From Streptomyces sp. CB03234 (GTDB lineage: Bacteria; Actinomycetota; Actinomycetes; Streptomycetales; Streptomycetaceae): a stretch of 64,000 nt of DNA. The notes below the pieces were generated by a model. It made no database searches and was not told the origin of the DNA. It saw nothing but the letters and a program-made list of their open reading frames with translations. The DNA is taken from contig NZ_LIYH01000002.1 of NCBI RefSeq assembly GCF_001905885.1, forward strand, positions 62,001 through 126,000. Reading direction: 5' to 3'. Below are positions 34,348 to 42,664 of this stretch, piece by piece. Position 1 is the first letter of the stretch. Every line of letters begins with the position of its first letter. The position numbers and the translations under genes were made by a program.

Positions 34348-34360
34348 CACAATGGGCGCG
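34348..34360 (+). promoter_or_regulatory. Predicted leaderless promoter of menG
   Basis: CACAAT (34348-34353) resembles a -10 box and lies 6 nt before GTG 34360; there is no ribosome site. Weaker than the mqnA and ubiX examples. Confidence 0.35.
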
Positions 34361-35055
34361 TGACGCGAGCAACTCTGGACAAGCAGCCGCACGAAGTCGC
34401 CTCGATGTTCGACGACGTCGCCGCGAACTACGACCTCACCAACGACGTGCTCTCGCTCGGCCAGGACCGGCGGTGGCGCAAGGAGGTCGCCAAGGCGGTC
34501 GACGCGCGGCCCGGCCAGAAGGTCCTCGACCTGGCGGCCGGCACCGGCACGTCATCGCTGCCGTTCGCGGAGGCCGGTGCGTACGTCGTGCCGTGCGACT
34601 TCTCGCTGGGCATGCTCCGCGAGGGCAAGAAGCGCCACCCATGGCTGCCGCTGACGGCGGGCGACGCCACGAAGCTGCCGTTCCGGGACGGCGTCTTCGA
34701 CGCGGTGACGATCTCCTTCGGGCTGCGCAACGTCCAGGACACGGACGCCGCGCTGCGCGAGCTGTACCGGGTGACCAGGCCCGGCGGGCGGGTCGTGATC
34801 TGCGAGTTCTCGCACCCCACCTGGGCGCCGTTCCGGACCGTGTACGAGGAGTACCTGATGCGCGCGCTGCCGCCGGTCGCCCGCGCGGTCTCCTCCAACC
34901 CCGACGCGTACGTCTACCTCGCCGAGTCCATCCAGAGCTGGCCCGACCAGCCCACGCTGGCCGGGCTCCTCCAGCGGGCCGGCTGGTCGAAGGTGGCCTG
35001 GCGGAACCTGACGGGCGGGATCGTCGCCCTGCACCGGGGCACGAAGACGCTCTAG
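34360..35055 (+). CDS. menG: Demethylmenaquinone methyltransferase
   Basis: Protein of 231 residues that C-methylates demethylmenaquinone using SAM, the last ring modification in menaquinone synthesis. UbiE/MenG blocks: [39 protein letters not shown] (SAM motif I), [15 protein letters not shown] (family signature) and [19 protein letters not shown] 34360 fits the family start. It converges with an acetyltransferase gene, overlapping by 4 bases. Confidence 0.93.
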   Translation: MTRATLDKQPHEVASMFDDVAANYDLTNDVLSLGQDRRWRKEVAKAVDARPGQKVLDLAAGTGTSSLPFAEAGAYVVPCDFSLGMLREGKKRHPWLPLTAGDATKLPFRDGVFDAVTISFGLRNVQDTDAALRELYRVTRPGGRVVICEFSHPTWAPFRTVYEEYLMRALPPVARAVSSNPDAYVYLAESIQSWPDQPTLAGLLQRAGWSKVAWRNLTGGIVALHRGTKTL

Positions 35056-35579
35056 GCCAGCTCCAGGCGGAAGCAGTACCCCTCCTGCCCGCCGCTGTCG
35101 GGAATGGCGTACGTCTCCGCCCGCTCCATCCCGAGCCGCCGCGCCACCGCCACCGACCGCTCGTTGCGGGTGTTCACCATGGCGACCACCCGCTCCACCC
35201 CCGCCGCCCGCAGCCGCTCCAGCGTGGCGCGGGCGGCGGCCGTCGCGTACCCCTTGCCCCACGCGGCCCGCGCCAGCCGCCAGCCGATCTCTATCTCGCC
35301 GACCGGGCCCCAGGCGCGCGGCCACGGCTGCGCGCCCGTGAAGCCGATGACCTCGCCGTCCTCGTCCAGCAGCGTCCACAGGCAGAAGCCGTGCTCGGCG
35401 TCGTGCCGCCGCTGGCGGGCGCTGAGTTCGTGGTAGAAGGACAGTTCGGCGGGCCCGCCCTGGAAGAACTCCATGACCTCCGGGTCGTCGAAGACCCGGT
35501 GCCAGGCGTACGCGTCCTCGTCCGTCGGCACACGCAGCCGGACAACGGGCTGGACGGCGCCGGGGAGCAGCTCGGTCAT
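35052..35579 (-). CDS. GNAT acetyltransferase (RimJ/RimL type)
   Basis: Protein of 175 residues. [20 protein letters not shown] start, [20 protein letters not shown] (acetyl-CoA loop) and [20 protein letters not shown] are the RimJ/RimL-like pattern of acetyl-3 domain proteins. The start at 35579 is preferred over a start 16 codons earlier, which lacks a ribosome site. Substrate unknown (protein N-terminus or small molecule). Confidence 0.85.
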   Translation of the reverse strand: MTELLPGAVQPVVRLRVPTDEDAYAWHRVFDDPEVMEFFQGGPAELSFYHELSARQRRHDAEHGFCLWTLLDEDGEVIGFTGAQPWPRAWGPVGEIEIGWRLARAAWGKGYATAAARATLERLRAAGVERVVAMVNTRNERSVAVARRLGMERAETYAIPDSGGQEGYCFRLELA

Positions 35580-35677
35580 CAAGGTGGCCCTTCGGGTCGG
35601 TGATCGGTACGTCCCCATAGACTGCACACGTCCTGTGCCGTCCGGTACGCAATTTCGAGTATTCGGGAGACCCCGCC

Positions 35678-36970
35678 GTGACCGAGCAGCAGCCCCTCTC
35701 CGAACACACCGCGGATGTGATCGTCGTCGGGGCCGGTCCGGCCGGTTCGACGACCGCGTACTACCTCGCCAAGGCCGGCCTGGACGTCCTGCTTCTCGAA
35801 AAGACCGCGTTCCCGCGCGAGAAGGTCTGCGGCGACGGCCTGACCCCCCGCGCCACCAAGCAGCTCGTGGCGATGGGCATCGACATCTCCGAGGAAGCGG
35901 GCTGGCTGCGCAACAAGGGGCTGCGCATCATCGGCGGCGGGGTCCGCCTCCAGCTCGACTGGCCGGAACTGGCCTCGTACCCGGACTACGGACTGGTCCG
36001 CAAGCGCGACGACTTCGACGAGCAGCTGGCCCGCCAGGCGCAGAAGGCCGGCGCCCGGCTGTACGAGCGGTGCAACGTGGGCGCGCCGATCGTCGACGAC
36101 CGCACCGGCCGGATCACCGGCGTGCACGCCAAGCTGGGCGAGGACAAGACGCCGGTCACCTTCCACGCGCCGCTCGTCGTCGCCGCCGACGGCAACTCCA
36201 CGCGCCTGTCCCTGGCGATGGGCCTGCACCGGCGCGAGGACCGGCCGATGGGCGTGGCCGTCCGTACGTACTTCACCTCCCCGCGCCACGAGGACGACTA
36301 CCTGGAGTCCTGGCTGGAGCTGTGGGACCGGCGCGGGCCGGGCGAGGACCGGCTGCTGCCGGGCTACGGCTGGATCTTCGGCATGGGCGACGGCACCTCC
36401 AACGTCGGCCTCGGCGTCCTCAACACCTCCGACTCCTTCAAGGAGCTGGACTGGCGCGAGGTGCTGAAGGCGTGGTGCGCCTCCATGCCGGAGGACTGGG
36501 GGTACGTCCCCGAGAACATGACCGGCCCGATCCGCGGTGCCGCCCTGCCCATGGCCTTCAACCGCCAGCCGCACTACACGCGCGGCCTGCTGCTGGTCGG
36601 CGACGCGGGCGGCCTGGTCAACCCGTTCAACGGCGAGGGCATCGCGTACGCCATGGAGTCCGGGCAGATCGCCGCCGACGTCATCGTCCAGGCCCACGCC
36701 CGCCAGACCCCGGCGCAGCGCGAACTGGCCCTGCACCGCTACCCGAAGATCCTCAAGGACACCTACGGCGGCTACTACACGCTGGGCCGCGCGTTCGTGA
36801 AGCTGATCGGCAACCCGAAGGTCATGAAGATCGCGACCCAGCGCGGCCTGACGCACCCGCTGCTGATGAAGTTCACGCTGAAGATGCTCGCCAACCTGAC
36901 GGACCCGACGGGCGGGGACGCGATGGACCGCATCATCAACGGCCTGTCGAAGGTCGCCCCGAAGGCCTGA
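35678..36970 (+). CDS. Geranylgeranyl-reductase-family FAD enzyme, likely menaquinone side-chain reductase
   Basis: Protein of 430 residues. ADVIVVGAGPAGSTTAYYLA (FAD GxGxxG), EKVCGDGLTPRATKQL (family CGDGLTP block) and LLVGDAGGLVNPFNGEGIAY (second FAD motif). In mycobacteria the homologue MenJ saturates one isoprene unit of menaquinone-9; lying 0.6 kb from menG supports the same role here, though reduction of other isoprenoid chains is possible. GTG 35678 follows GGGAGA. A -10-like TAGACT lies about 60 nt upstream. The 3' end overlaps the convergent GlxA-type gene by 35 bases. Confidence 0.88.
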   Translation: MTEQQPLSEHTADVIVVGAGPAGSTTAYYLAKAGLDVLLLEKTAFPREKVCGDGLTPRATKQLVAMGIDISEEAGWLRNKGLRIIGGGVRLQLDWPELASYPDYGLVRKRDDFDEQLARQAQKAGARLYERCNVGAPIVDDRTGRITGVHAKLGEDKTPVTFHAPLVVAADGNSTRLSLAMGLHRREDRPMGVAVRTYFTSPRHEDDYLESWLELWDRRGPGEDRLLPGYGWIFGMGDGTSNVGLGVLNTSDSFKELDWREVLKAWCASMPEDWGYVPENMTGPIRGAALPMAFNRQPHYTRGLLLVGDAGGLVNPFNGEGIAYAMESGQIAADVIVQAHARQTPAQRELALHRYPKILKDTYGGYYTLGRAFVKLIGNPKVMKIATQRGLTHPLLMKFTLKMLANLTDPTGGDAMDRIINGLSKVAPKA

Positions 36971-37946
36971 CGGTCCTGAACGCCTTCCGGTAGTCGGTGG
37001 GGGAGACCCCCACCGTGCGGGTGAAGTGGCGGCGCAGGTTCGCCCCCGTGCCCAGCCCACTGCTCTCGCCGATCCGCTCGACGGGCAGGTCGGTCGACTC
37101 CAGGAGCGTCTGGGCGCGGGCGATGCGCTGCTGGAGCAGCCACTTCAGGGGCGTGGTCCCGGTGGCCTCCAGCACGCGCCGGTGGAAGCTGCGCGGGCTC
37201 ATCCGCGCCCGGCGGGCGAGGTCGTCGACGCTCAGCGGGTCGGCGAGGTGCTCGGCGGCCCACTGGAGTACGGGACCGAGGCTGTCGGCGTCGGCCGGAG
37301 GCAGCGGCGCCTCGATGAACTGGGCCTGGCCCCCCGCCCGGTGGGCGTGCACGACCAGGCGGCGGGCGAGCTGGTTCGCGACGCGGGCGCCGAGGTCCCG
37401 GCGGACCAGGTGCAGGCACAGGTCGAGGGCGGCCGTGGCGCCCGCGCTGGTGAGGACGGTTCCCTCGTCGGTGTAGAGGACCGAGTCGTCCACGATCACG
37501 GCCGGGTGGCGGGCGGCCAGTTCGGCGGTGTGCTGCCAGTGAGCGGTGGCGCGGCGGCCGTCGAGGAGTCCGGCGGCGGCGAGCGCGAAGGCGCCGGTGC
37601 ACAGCGACACCATCCGCGCCCCGGCGGCGGCGGCCGCGCGCAGCGCCTCGACGAGTGCGGCGGGCACGTCCTCGCCGCTGTCGACGACCCGCTCGGGGAC
37701 GGACGGCACGATCACGGTGTCCGCGTCGGCGAGGGCGTCGAGGCCGTGGTCCGTGCGCAGCGCGAAGGGGCCGGTCGTCGCGGGGATTCCGGTGCCGCAC
37801 AGGCGCAGTTCGTACCAGGGGTCGGCGAGGTCCGGCTGCGGGATGCCGAACACCGCGAGGGCGATGGACATTTCGTACATCTCCCAGAGCGAGATGCCCG
37901 CGTCACTGTCCGGTACGACGGCGATGGCGACGGTCCCCGGGCTCAT
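36936..37946 (-). CDS. GlxA-family regulator (DJ-1/PfpI domain plus AraC HTH)
   Basis: Protein of 336 residues. The N-terminal DJ-1/PfpI-like domain contains the nucleophile-elbow form ARMVSLCTGAFALAAAGLLD and the C-terminus an AraC-type DNA-binding domain (VDDLARRARMSPRSFHRRVL ... ESSGLGTGANLRRHFTRTVG). It is divergent from an imine-reductase-like gene over 103 bp, so that gene is the likely target. The intergenic part holds the AT-rich AGGAATTTTGCGG. Confidence 0.9.
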   Translation of the reverse strand: MSPGTVAIAVVPDSDAGISLWEMYEMSIALAVFGIPQPDLADPWYELRLCGTGIPATTGPFALRTDHGLDALADADTVIVPSVPERVVDSGEDVPAALVEALRAAAAAGARMVSLCTGAFALAAAGLLDGRRATAHWQHTAELAARHPAVIVDDSVLYTDEGTVLTSAGATAALDLCLHLVRRDLGARVANQLARRLVVHAHRAGGQAQFIEAPLPPADADSLGPVLQWAAEHLADPLSVDDLARRARMSPRSFHRRVLEATGTTPLKWLLQQRIARAQTLLESTDLPVERIGESSGLGTGANLRRHFTRTVGVSPTDYRKAFRTVRPSGRPSTGR

Positions 37947-38049
37947 GAGCCCGAGCGTACGGCGCCCGCCGAACGGGCGGCAGGAATTTTGCGGATGTGG
38001 GCAGTCCTGCCGCTGTCGGCGCTTCGGGCCCGCTGCGAGGCTGACGATC

Positions 38050-38928
38050 ATGAAGAGCGAACACGACAACGCGCACGTCACCGTCCTCGGGCTCGGCCGG
38101 ATGGGCTCGGCACTCGCCGCCGCCTTCCTCGCCGCCGGCCACCCCACCACCGTCTTCAACCGCACCCCCGCCAAGGCCGACGCCCTCGCCGCCTCCGGCG
38201 CGGTCCGCGCGGACACGGTCGCCGAGGCCGTCGAGGCGAGCGACCTCATCCTGGTCTGCGTCCTCGACTACGCCGCCGTGCACGACCTCCTGGACCCGGT
38301 CGCCGGGTCGCTCGCGGGGCGCACGCTGGTCAACCTGACGTCCGGATCCCCGGAACAGGCCCGGGAGATGGCCGCCTGGGCCGCCGGGCACTGTGCCGGC
38401 TACCTGGACGGCGGCATCATGACGACGCCGGACGGCGTGGGCCACGCGGAGAGCATGTTCCTCTACGCCGGCTCGCCCGAGGTGCTCGCGGCCCACCGCG
38501 AGACCCTGGCCGTGCTCGGCGACCCCATCGACCTGGGCGCGGACCCCGGGCTCGCCTCGCTGTACGACGCGGGGCTGCTGGGGCTGATGTGGTCGGTGTT
38601 CGGCGGGTGGCTGCACGCCACGGCGCTGGTCGGCGCGGACGGGGTGGCGGCGAGCGCCTTCACGCCGGTCGCCGTCCGCTGGCTGACGACGGTGAGCGGC
38701 TTCATGGACCGGTACGCCGGCCAGATCGACGCCGGTCACTACCCGGGCGACGACGCCACCATCGACGTCCAGCTCGCGGCGATCGAGCACCTGCTGCACG
38801 CCGGCCGCGAGCGCGGGATCGACGGGCGGCTGCCGGAACTGCACCGGGAGCTGATGGCGAAGGCGGTCGCCGAGGGAAACGGCGGCGACAGCTACGCCCG
38901 CCTCGTGGACGCCTTCCGCGGGCGCTGA
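38050..38928 (+). CDS. NADPH-dependent oxidoreductase, imine-reductase-like
   Basis: Protein of 292 residues. VTVLGLGRMGSALAAAFLAA, then GHPTTVFNRTPAKADAL is the cofactor-binding start shared by 6-phosphogluconate dehydrogenase-like enzymes and imine reductases (Arg in NRT for NADPH). YLDGGIMTTPDGVG and MFLYAGSPEVL are the imine-reductase-type blocks rather than those of hydroxyisobutyrate dehydrogenase (no catalytic Lys block seen). The C-terminal helical domain suits the intertwined dimer of that family. Natural substrate unknown; proposed to be controlled by the divergent GlxA-type gene. Confidence 0.8.
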   Translation: MKSEHDNAHVTVLGLGRMGSALAAAFLAAGHPTTVFNRTPAKADALAASGAVRADTVAEAVEASDLILVCVLDYAAVHDLLDPVAGSLAGRTLVNLTSGSPEQAREMAAWAAGHCAGYLDGGIMTTPDGVGHAESMFLYAGSPEVLAAHRETLAVLGDPIDLGADPGLASLYDAGLLGLMWSVFGGWLHATALVGADGVAASAFTPVAVRWLTTVSGFMDRYAGQIDAGHYPGDDATIDVQLAAIEHLLHAGRERGIDGRLPELHRELMAKAVAEGNGGDSYARLVDAFRGR

Positions 38929-38951
38929 TCCGGGTACGGCACGATGAGCGG

Positions 38952-40229
38952 ATGATCCGAGGACCGATACGTACGGGCGGAGCCCTGCCCCTGACGGCGG
39001 TGACCGCCGGGACCGTGGCCATGGTGGTCTCGTACGCCGGGCCGCTCGCCCTCGTCCTGGCCGCCGCCTCCGCGGCCGGACTCACCCAGGGGCAGGCGTC
39101 GTCCTGGGTGTGGGCGATCTCCATCGGCGCGGGCGTCACCTGCGTGGGCTTGAGCTGGTGGAGCCGCGCCCCGGTCATCACCGCGTTCTCCACGCCCGGC
39201 GCGGCGATCCTGGTCACCGCCCTGCCCCAGCACGGCTACGCCGAGGCCGTCGGCGCCTTCCTCGCGGCGGGCGTGGCCGCCACGGCGCTCACCGCCACCG
39301 GGGTGTTCGCGCGGGTGATGGCCCGCATCCCGGGGGGCGTGGTCGCGGCGATGCTCGCCGGGACGCTGTTCTCCTTCGGCACGGCGGTCTTCACGTCCGT
39401 GCGTACGGCTCCGCTGCTCGCCGGCGCGATGCTGCTGGCGTACCTGCTGGCGCGGCGCCTGGTGCCGACGTACGCGGTGGTGTGGGCGCTCGTGGCGGGC
39501 CTGGCGGTGGCGGGGGCGACGGGCGGACTACGGGTTGATCTGCCCGGATTGGGGCTCGCTGTCCCCCATGTCACGATGCCTCAGTTCTCGGCCGGGGCGC
39601 TCGTCGGGATCGGCGTGCCGCTGCTGGTGGCGACCCTGGCCGGGCAGTACGCGCCGGGCCTCGCGGTGCTGAACGCCGCCGGGTACCGGCCGGACAGCCG
39701 GGTGGTGTGCGGGACGACGGGTCTGGTGTCGGTGCTGCTGGCGCCGTTCGGCTCGCACGCGGTCAACCCGGCGGCCATCACGGCGGCGATCTGCACCGGG
39801 CCCGACGCGCACCGGGACCCGGCCAAGCGGTGGATCGCCGGCGTGGCGTGCGGGGTGGGGTACCTGGTGGTCGGCTGCTTCGGCTCCACGCTGGTCGCGT
39901 TGTTCACCGGACTGCCCAAGGCGCTCGTCGCCACGCTCGCCGGGGTGGCGCTGCTCGGCTCCATCGCGGGCAGCCTGGCGCGTACGGTCGCCGATGAGCG
40001 CGACCGGGAGGCCTCCGTCATCACGTTCCTGGCCACCGCGTCGGGCGTGACGATCGCCGGGATCGGTTCGCCGTTCTGGGGCCTGCTCGCGGGCGTCGCC
40101 GCGCACGTCCTGCTGCGTACGCGGACACCGAAGGGCCGTCGCTCCCTCCCCGAGCGGGGGAGCGACGGCCTTTCACGCCCTGTGCGTACGCCTCAGAGCA
40201 CGCGGACCGCGCCCGACGGCATGTCGTAG
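38952..40229 (+). CDS. benE: BenE-family benzoate/H+ symporter
   Basis: Protein of 425 residues with about 11-12 transmembrane helices. APVITAFSTPGAAILVTALP and GSHAVNPAAITAAICTGPDA are the BenE-type blocks. It starts 23 bp after the imine-reductase-like gene and may be co-transcribed. The last ~33 residues (from TPKGRRSLPERGSDG) are translated through a strong terminator hairpin and run 37 bases into the convergent NlpC gene, so the original stop was probably lost. Aromatic acid import is the family role; no benzoate catabolic genes are in the window. Confidence 0.85.
   Translation: MIRGPIRTGGALPLTAVTAGTVAMVVSYAGPLALVLAAASAAGLTQGQASSWVWAISIGAGVTCVGLSWWSRAPVITAFSTPGAAILVTALPQHGYAEAVGAFLAAGVAATALTATGVFARVMARIPGGVVAAMLAGTLFSFGTAVFTSVRTAPLLAGAMLLAYLLARRLVPTYAVVWALVAGLAVAGATGGLRVDLPGLGLAVPHVTMPQFSAGALVGIGVPLLVATLAGQYAPGLAVLNAAGYRPDSRVVCGTTGLVSVLLAPFGSHAVNPAAITAAICTGPDAHRDPAKRWIAGVACGVGYLVVGCFGSTLVALFTGLPKALVATLAGVALLGSIAGSLARTVADERDREASVITFLATASGVTIAGIGSPFWGLLAGVAAHVLLRTRTPKGRRSLPERGSDGLSRPVRTPQSTRTAPDGMS
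40134..40170. terminator. Bidirectional terminator inside the benE 3' end
   Basis: Perfect 13-bp arms GGCCGTCGCTCCC and GGGAGCGACGGCC followed by TTT. It overlaps the last codons of benE and lies 23 bp beyond the NlpC stop. Confidence 0.85.
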
Positions 40230-41041
40230 TCGAGCGAGCGCTCGACGACACCCGTGCTGGGGTTCTGCGCGCCGACGAACATGCCGCCGCCCACGTAGAT
40301 CGCCACGTGGTACGAGTTGCTCCGGCTGCCCCAGTAGAGGATGTCGCCCGGCTGGAGGTTGTCCAGCGAGACGGAGGTGCCGCGGCTGGACTGGTCGCCG
40401 GAGACGCGCGGGAGCTCGATGCCGGCCTGGCGGTAGGCGGCCTGGACGAGCCCGGAGCAGTCCCAGGAGTTGGGGCCGGTGCTGCCCATGACGTACGCGT
40501 CGCCGACCTGGGCGCGGGCGAACGCCACGATCGCCGCGGCGGAGCCGGTCGCCTGGGACGAGTCGTAGGAGGAGCCGCCGCCGTCGCTGTCGTCGTCGGA
40601 GGAGCCGACGGACGCGGACAGCGTGGTGCGCTCGGAGGAGCGGGAGGCGCGCTCGGCGGCCTCGGCCTGGGCCTTCGCCTCGGCCTTGCGCCGGGCCTCT
40701 TCGGCCTCCGCCTTGCGCTCCGCCTCGGCCTTGGCCGTCTTGGCGTCCTTCGCGGCCTTGACGGCCGCGGCGTCCTCCTGTGCCTGCAGCTCCTGGTCGA
40801 GCGCGATCTGCTGGGTCGCCTCGGCGGAGGCGGCGACGGCGCTCGACAGGTCCGCGGACAGGTCCGCGTTGAGGGTGGGCATCTCGATGGTCTCGGTCAC
40901 CGGCTCGGCATTCGCCGGCCCGGCAGCACCGGCCACCGCGATGGTGCTGAGGACGCCACCGGCAACTCCGGCTCGCAGCGAGAGCTTCGAAGCGCTGCGG
41001 CGGGGCTTCCGGTGGCTGGGTATGTGAGCGGTGTGGGACAT
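40193..41041 (-). CDS. Secreted NlpC/P60 peptidoglycan endopeptidase
   Basis: Protein of 282 residues. A signal peptide (SKLSLRAGVAGGVLSTIAVA ... NA) is followed by an Ala/Lys/Glu-rich coiled coil (~65-135), a Ser/Asp linker and the NlpC/P60 domain with WDCSGLVQAAYRQAG (catalytic Cys), SYHVAIYVGGGMF (His) and the polar third residue. It cuts peptide cross-links of the cell wall. ATG 41041 matches the usual MSHTAHIPSHRKPRR start of Streptomyces relatives; its ribosome site is weak. A long leader with a hairpin lies upstream. Confidence 0.9.
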   Translation of the reverse strand: MSHTAHIPSHRKPRRSASKLSLRAGVAGGVLSTIAVAGAAGPANAEPVTETIEMPTLNADLSADLSSAVAASAEATQQIALDQELQAQEDAAAVKAAKDAKTAKAEAERKAEAEEARRKAEAKAQAEAAERASRSSERTTLSASVGSSDDDSDGGGSSYDSSQATGSAAAIVAFARAQVGDAYVMGSTGPNSWDCSGLVQAAYRQAGIELPRVSGDQSSRGTSVSLDNLQPGDILYWGSRSNSYHVAIYVGGGMFVGAQNPSTGVVERSLDYDMPSGAVRVL

Positions 41042-41106
41042 GAGTACAACCGCTATCAGGGCTTCACGGTTCCCTTCAAGAAACGTGTGTTGCGCCACAG
41101 TTGCGC

Positions 41107-41125
41107 GCGGATTGGGTGAATCCGC
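41107..41125 (-). promoter_or_regulatory. Stem-loop in the nlpC leader
   Basis: GCGGATT-N5-AATCCGC, perfect 7-bp arms, about 65 bp upstream of the nlpC start. A c-di-AMP (ydaO) riboswitch is common before such genes in Streptomyces, but its conserved core was not found here. Confidence 0.45.
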
Positions 41126-41279
41126 TTCCGTGTACCCCTTATTGACGCCGTAACGGACATTGCGGACTGTGGTGATCAGGGCCGTGATCATGGGTTTTCC
41201 GCGAAACGCCCGAATTGCCGTGCTCTTACCACTCCTTCACTCCGGTGGCCAAGCCCGCTTTCACAGGCCCCGTGGCGGA

Positions 41280-41293
41280 GTGACGCAGGTCAC
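41280..41293. promoter_or_regulatory. Crp-like binding site
   Basis: GTGACGCAGGTCAC fits the GTG-N6-GNCAC pattern reported for Streptomyces Crp and is a near-perfect palindrome (GTGAC/GTCAC). It lies ~240 bp upstream of nlpC and ~450 bp upstream of nuoA. Confidence 0.45.
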
Positions 41294-41615
41294 AGAATGA
41301 TCACGCCGCGGATGCCCGGAAGATCGTGAAAGCGCGCACGTGTCCACTTCGGTCCCGGCTGGCCCCTCGGGCGAGTGAAGCGGGGCTCTCTATCACCCGA
41401 GTGAGTCCAGGGCGAATTTGCTTGTAGTTACCACCTCTTGATAGGGCGCGACCCCTCTGACCAGCCGCGACTTCTTGGAATGTCACAGCTCGTAAGCGCG
41501 TGACCACATGCGGTATGAAGATCGCCGCGCCCTGGAATTCATGATCCTTCGCCAGGTGGTGGAGATCACAAAGGCGTTGCCGTACCCCGTGTCGCAGATC
41601 ACAGATCGACGGGCA

Positions 41616-41621
41616 TAGGAT
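41616..41621 (+). promoter_or_regulatory. Candidate -10 box of the nuo operon
   Basis: TAGGAT fits TANNNT; a start near 41628 would put the Rex-type operator at about +10 to +25, suitable for repression. No clear -35 box. Confidence 0.4.
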
Positions 41622-41637
41622 GCGAAGCAGTCGGGCT

Positions 41638-41653
41638 TGTGAACTGCCTCACA
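41638..41653 (+). promoter_or_regulatory. Predicted Rex operator upstream of nuoA
   Basis: TGTGAACTGCCTCACA matches the Streptomyces Rex operator TGTGAA-N4-TTCACA at all but one base. Rex senses NADH/NAD+ and is known to control nuo, cyd and atp genes in S. coelicolor. It lies 80 bp before the nuoA start. Confidence 0.75.
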
Positions 41654-41732
41654 TGTGCACGATCTTCGCGAGGCGGCGAGACGGTGCCCGGTGCGGTCCA
41701 TCGGTCAAGGACGACTGGAAGGAGCGAGGAGC

Positions 41733-42092
41733 GTGAATGCCTACGCGCCCATCCTCGTGCTCGGCGCCCTCGGGGCAGGGTTTGCGATCTTCTCCGTGGT
41801 CATGGCCACGCTTATCGGCCCAAAGAGGTACAACCGGGCGAAGCTTGAGGCATACGAGTGCGGTATCGAGCCGACGCCCACTCCGGCCGGAGGGGGCCGC
41901 TTCCCGATCAAGTACTACCTGACGGCGATGCTCTTCATCGTCTTCGACATCGAGATCGTCTTCCTCTACCCCTGGGCCGTCAGCTTCGACGCCCTGGGGC
42001 TTTTCGGGCTCGTGGAGATGCTGCTCTTCGTGCTCACCGTCTTCGTCGCCTACGCGTATGTGTGGCGGCGCGGCGGCCTGGAATGGGACTGA
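41733..42092 (+). CDS. nuoA: NADH-quinone oxidoreductase subunit A
   Basis: Protein of 119 residues, three membrane helices, part of the proton-pumping arm where it joins the quinone site. Family blocks KLEAYECGIEPTPTPAGGGR and FPIKYYLTAMLFIVFDIEIV are intact. GTG 41733 is preferred because a long purine site (GGAAGGAGCGAGGAG) precedes it and the family begins here; a start at 41655 would add 26 unlikely residues. First gene of a 14-gene operon. Confidence 0.95.
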   Translation: MNAYAPILVLGALGAGFAIFSVVMATLIGPKRYNRAKLEAYECGIEPTPTPAGGGRFPIKYYLTAMLFIVFDIEIVFLYPWAVSFDALGLFGLVEMLLFVLTVFVAYAYVWRRGGLEWD

Positions 42093-42109
42093 GGGGCTGA
42101 GGGGCACCA

Positions 42110-42664
42110 ATGGGACTCGAAGAGAAGCTGCCGAGCGGTTTTCTGCTGACGACCGTCGAACAGGCCGCGGGCTGGGTGCGCAAGGCGTCCGTCTTCCCCG
42201 CGACCTTCGGCCTCGCCTGCTGCGCCATCGAGATGATGACGACCGGCGCCGGGCGGTACGACCTGGCGCGCTTCGGCATGGAGGTCTTCCGCGGCTCACC
42301 GCGCCAGGCCGACCTGATGATCGTGGCGGGCCGGGTGAGCCAGAAGATGGCGCCCGTCCTGCGCCAGGTCTACGACCAGATGCCCAACCCCAAGTGGGTG
42401 ATCTCGATGGGGGTTTGCGCCTCATCGGGTGGGATGTTCAACAATTACGCGATTGTGCAGGGCGTCGACCACATTGTTCCCGTTGACATCTATTTGCCGG
42501 GCTGCCCGCCGCGTCCGGAGATGCTGATGGACGCGATCCTCAAGCTCCACCAGAAGATCCAGAGCTCCAAGCTCGGCGTCAACGCCCAGGAAGCGGCCCG
42601 CGAGGCGGAACAGGCCGCGCTCAAGGCGCTGCCCACGATCGAGATGAAGGGGCTGCTGAGGTGA
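42110..42664 (+). CDS. nuoB: NADH-quinone oxidoreductase subunit B
   Basis: Protein of 184 residues carrying cluster N2, the final Fe-S centre before menaquinone. The ligands are seen as [11 protein letters not shown] (paired Cys), [10 protein letters not shown] and [10 protein letters not shown]. The C-terminal extension after PTIEMKG is short. The nuoC GTG overlaps its stop by 4 bases. Confidence 0.96.
   Translation: MGLEEKLPSGFLLTTVEQAAGWVRKASVFPATFGLACCAIEMMTTGAGRYDLARFGMEVFRGSPRQADLMIVAGRVSQKMAPVLRQVYDQMPNPKWVISMGVCASSGGMFNNYAIVQGVDHIVPVDIYLPGCPPRPEMLMDAILKLHQKIQSSKLGVNAQEAAREAEQAALKALPTIEMKGLLR

Larger units (their letters stand above)
41042..41732. other. 690-bp regulatory interval between nlpC and nuoA
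   Basis: No gene is seen in this interval. It holds the divergent promoters for the cell-wall hydrolase and the nuo operon, a leader hairpin, a Crp-like site, a Rex-type operator (each listed) and several ATCACA/GTCACAG repeats (for example near 41487, 41564 and 41598). AT-richer than the rest of the window around 41400-41460. Confidence 0.6.

Noticed and set aside
41042..41340. c-di-AMP (ydaO) riboswitch before the NlpC gene
   Set aside because: Common before such Streptomyces genes, but the conserved core segments could not be found; only a simple 7-bp hairpin is present.
41655..41732. Longer nuoA N-terminus from ATG 41655
   Set aside because: Would overlap the regulatory region next to the Rex-type operator and add residues foreign to the family; GTG 41733 has a strong ribosome site.
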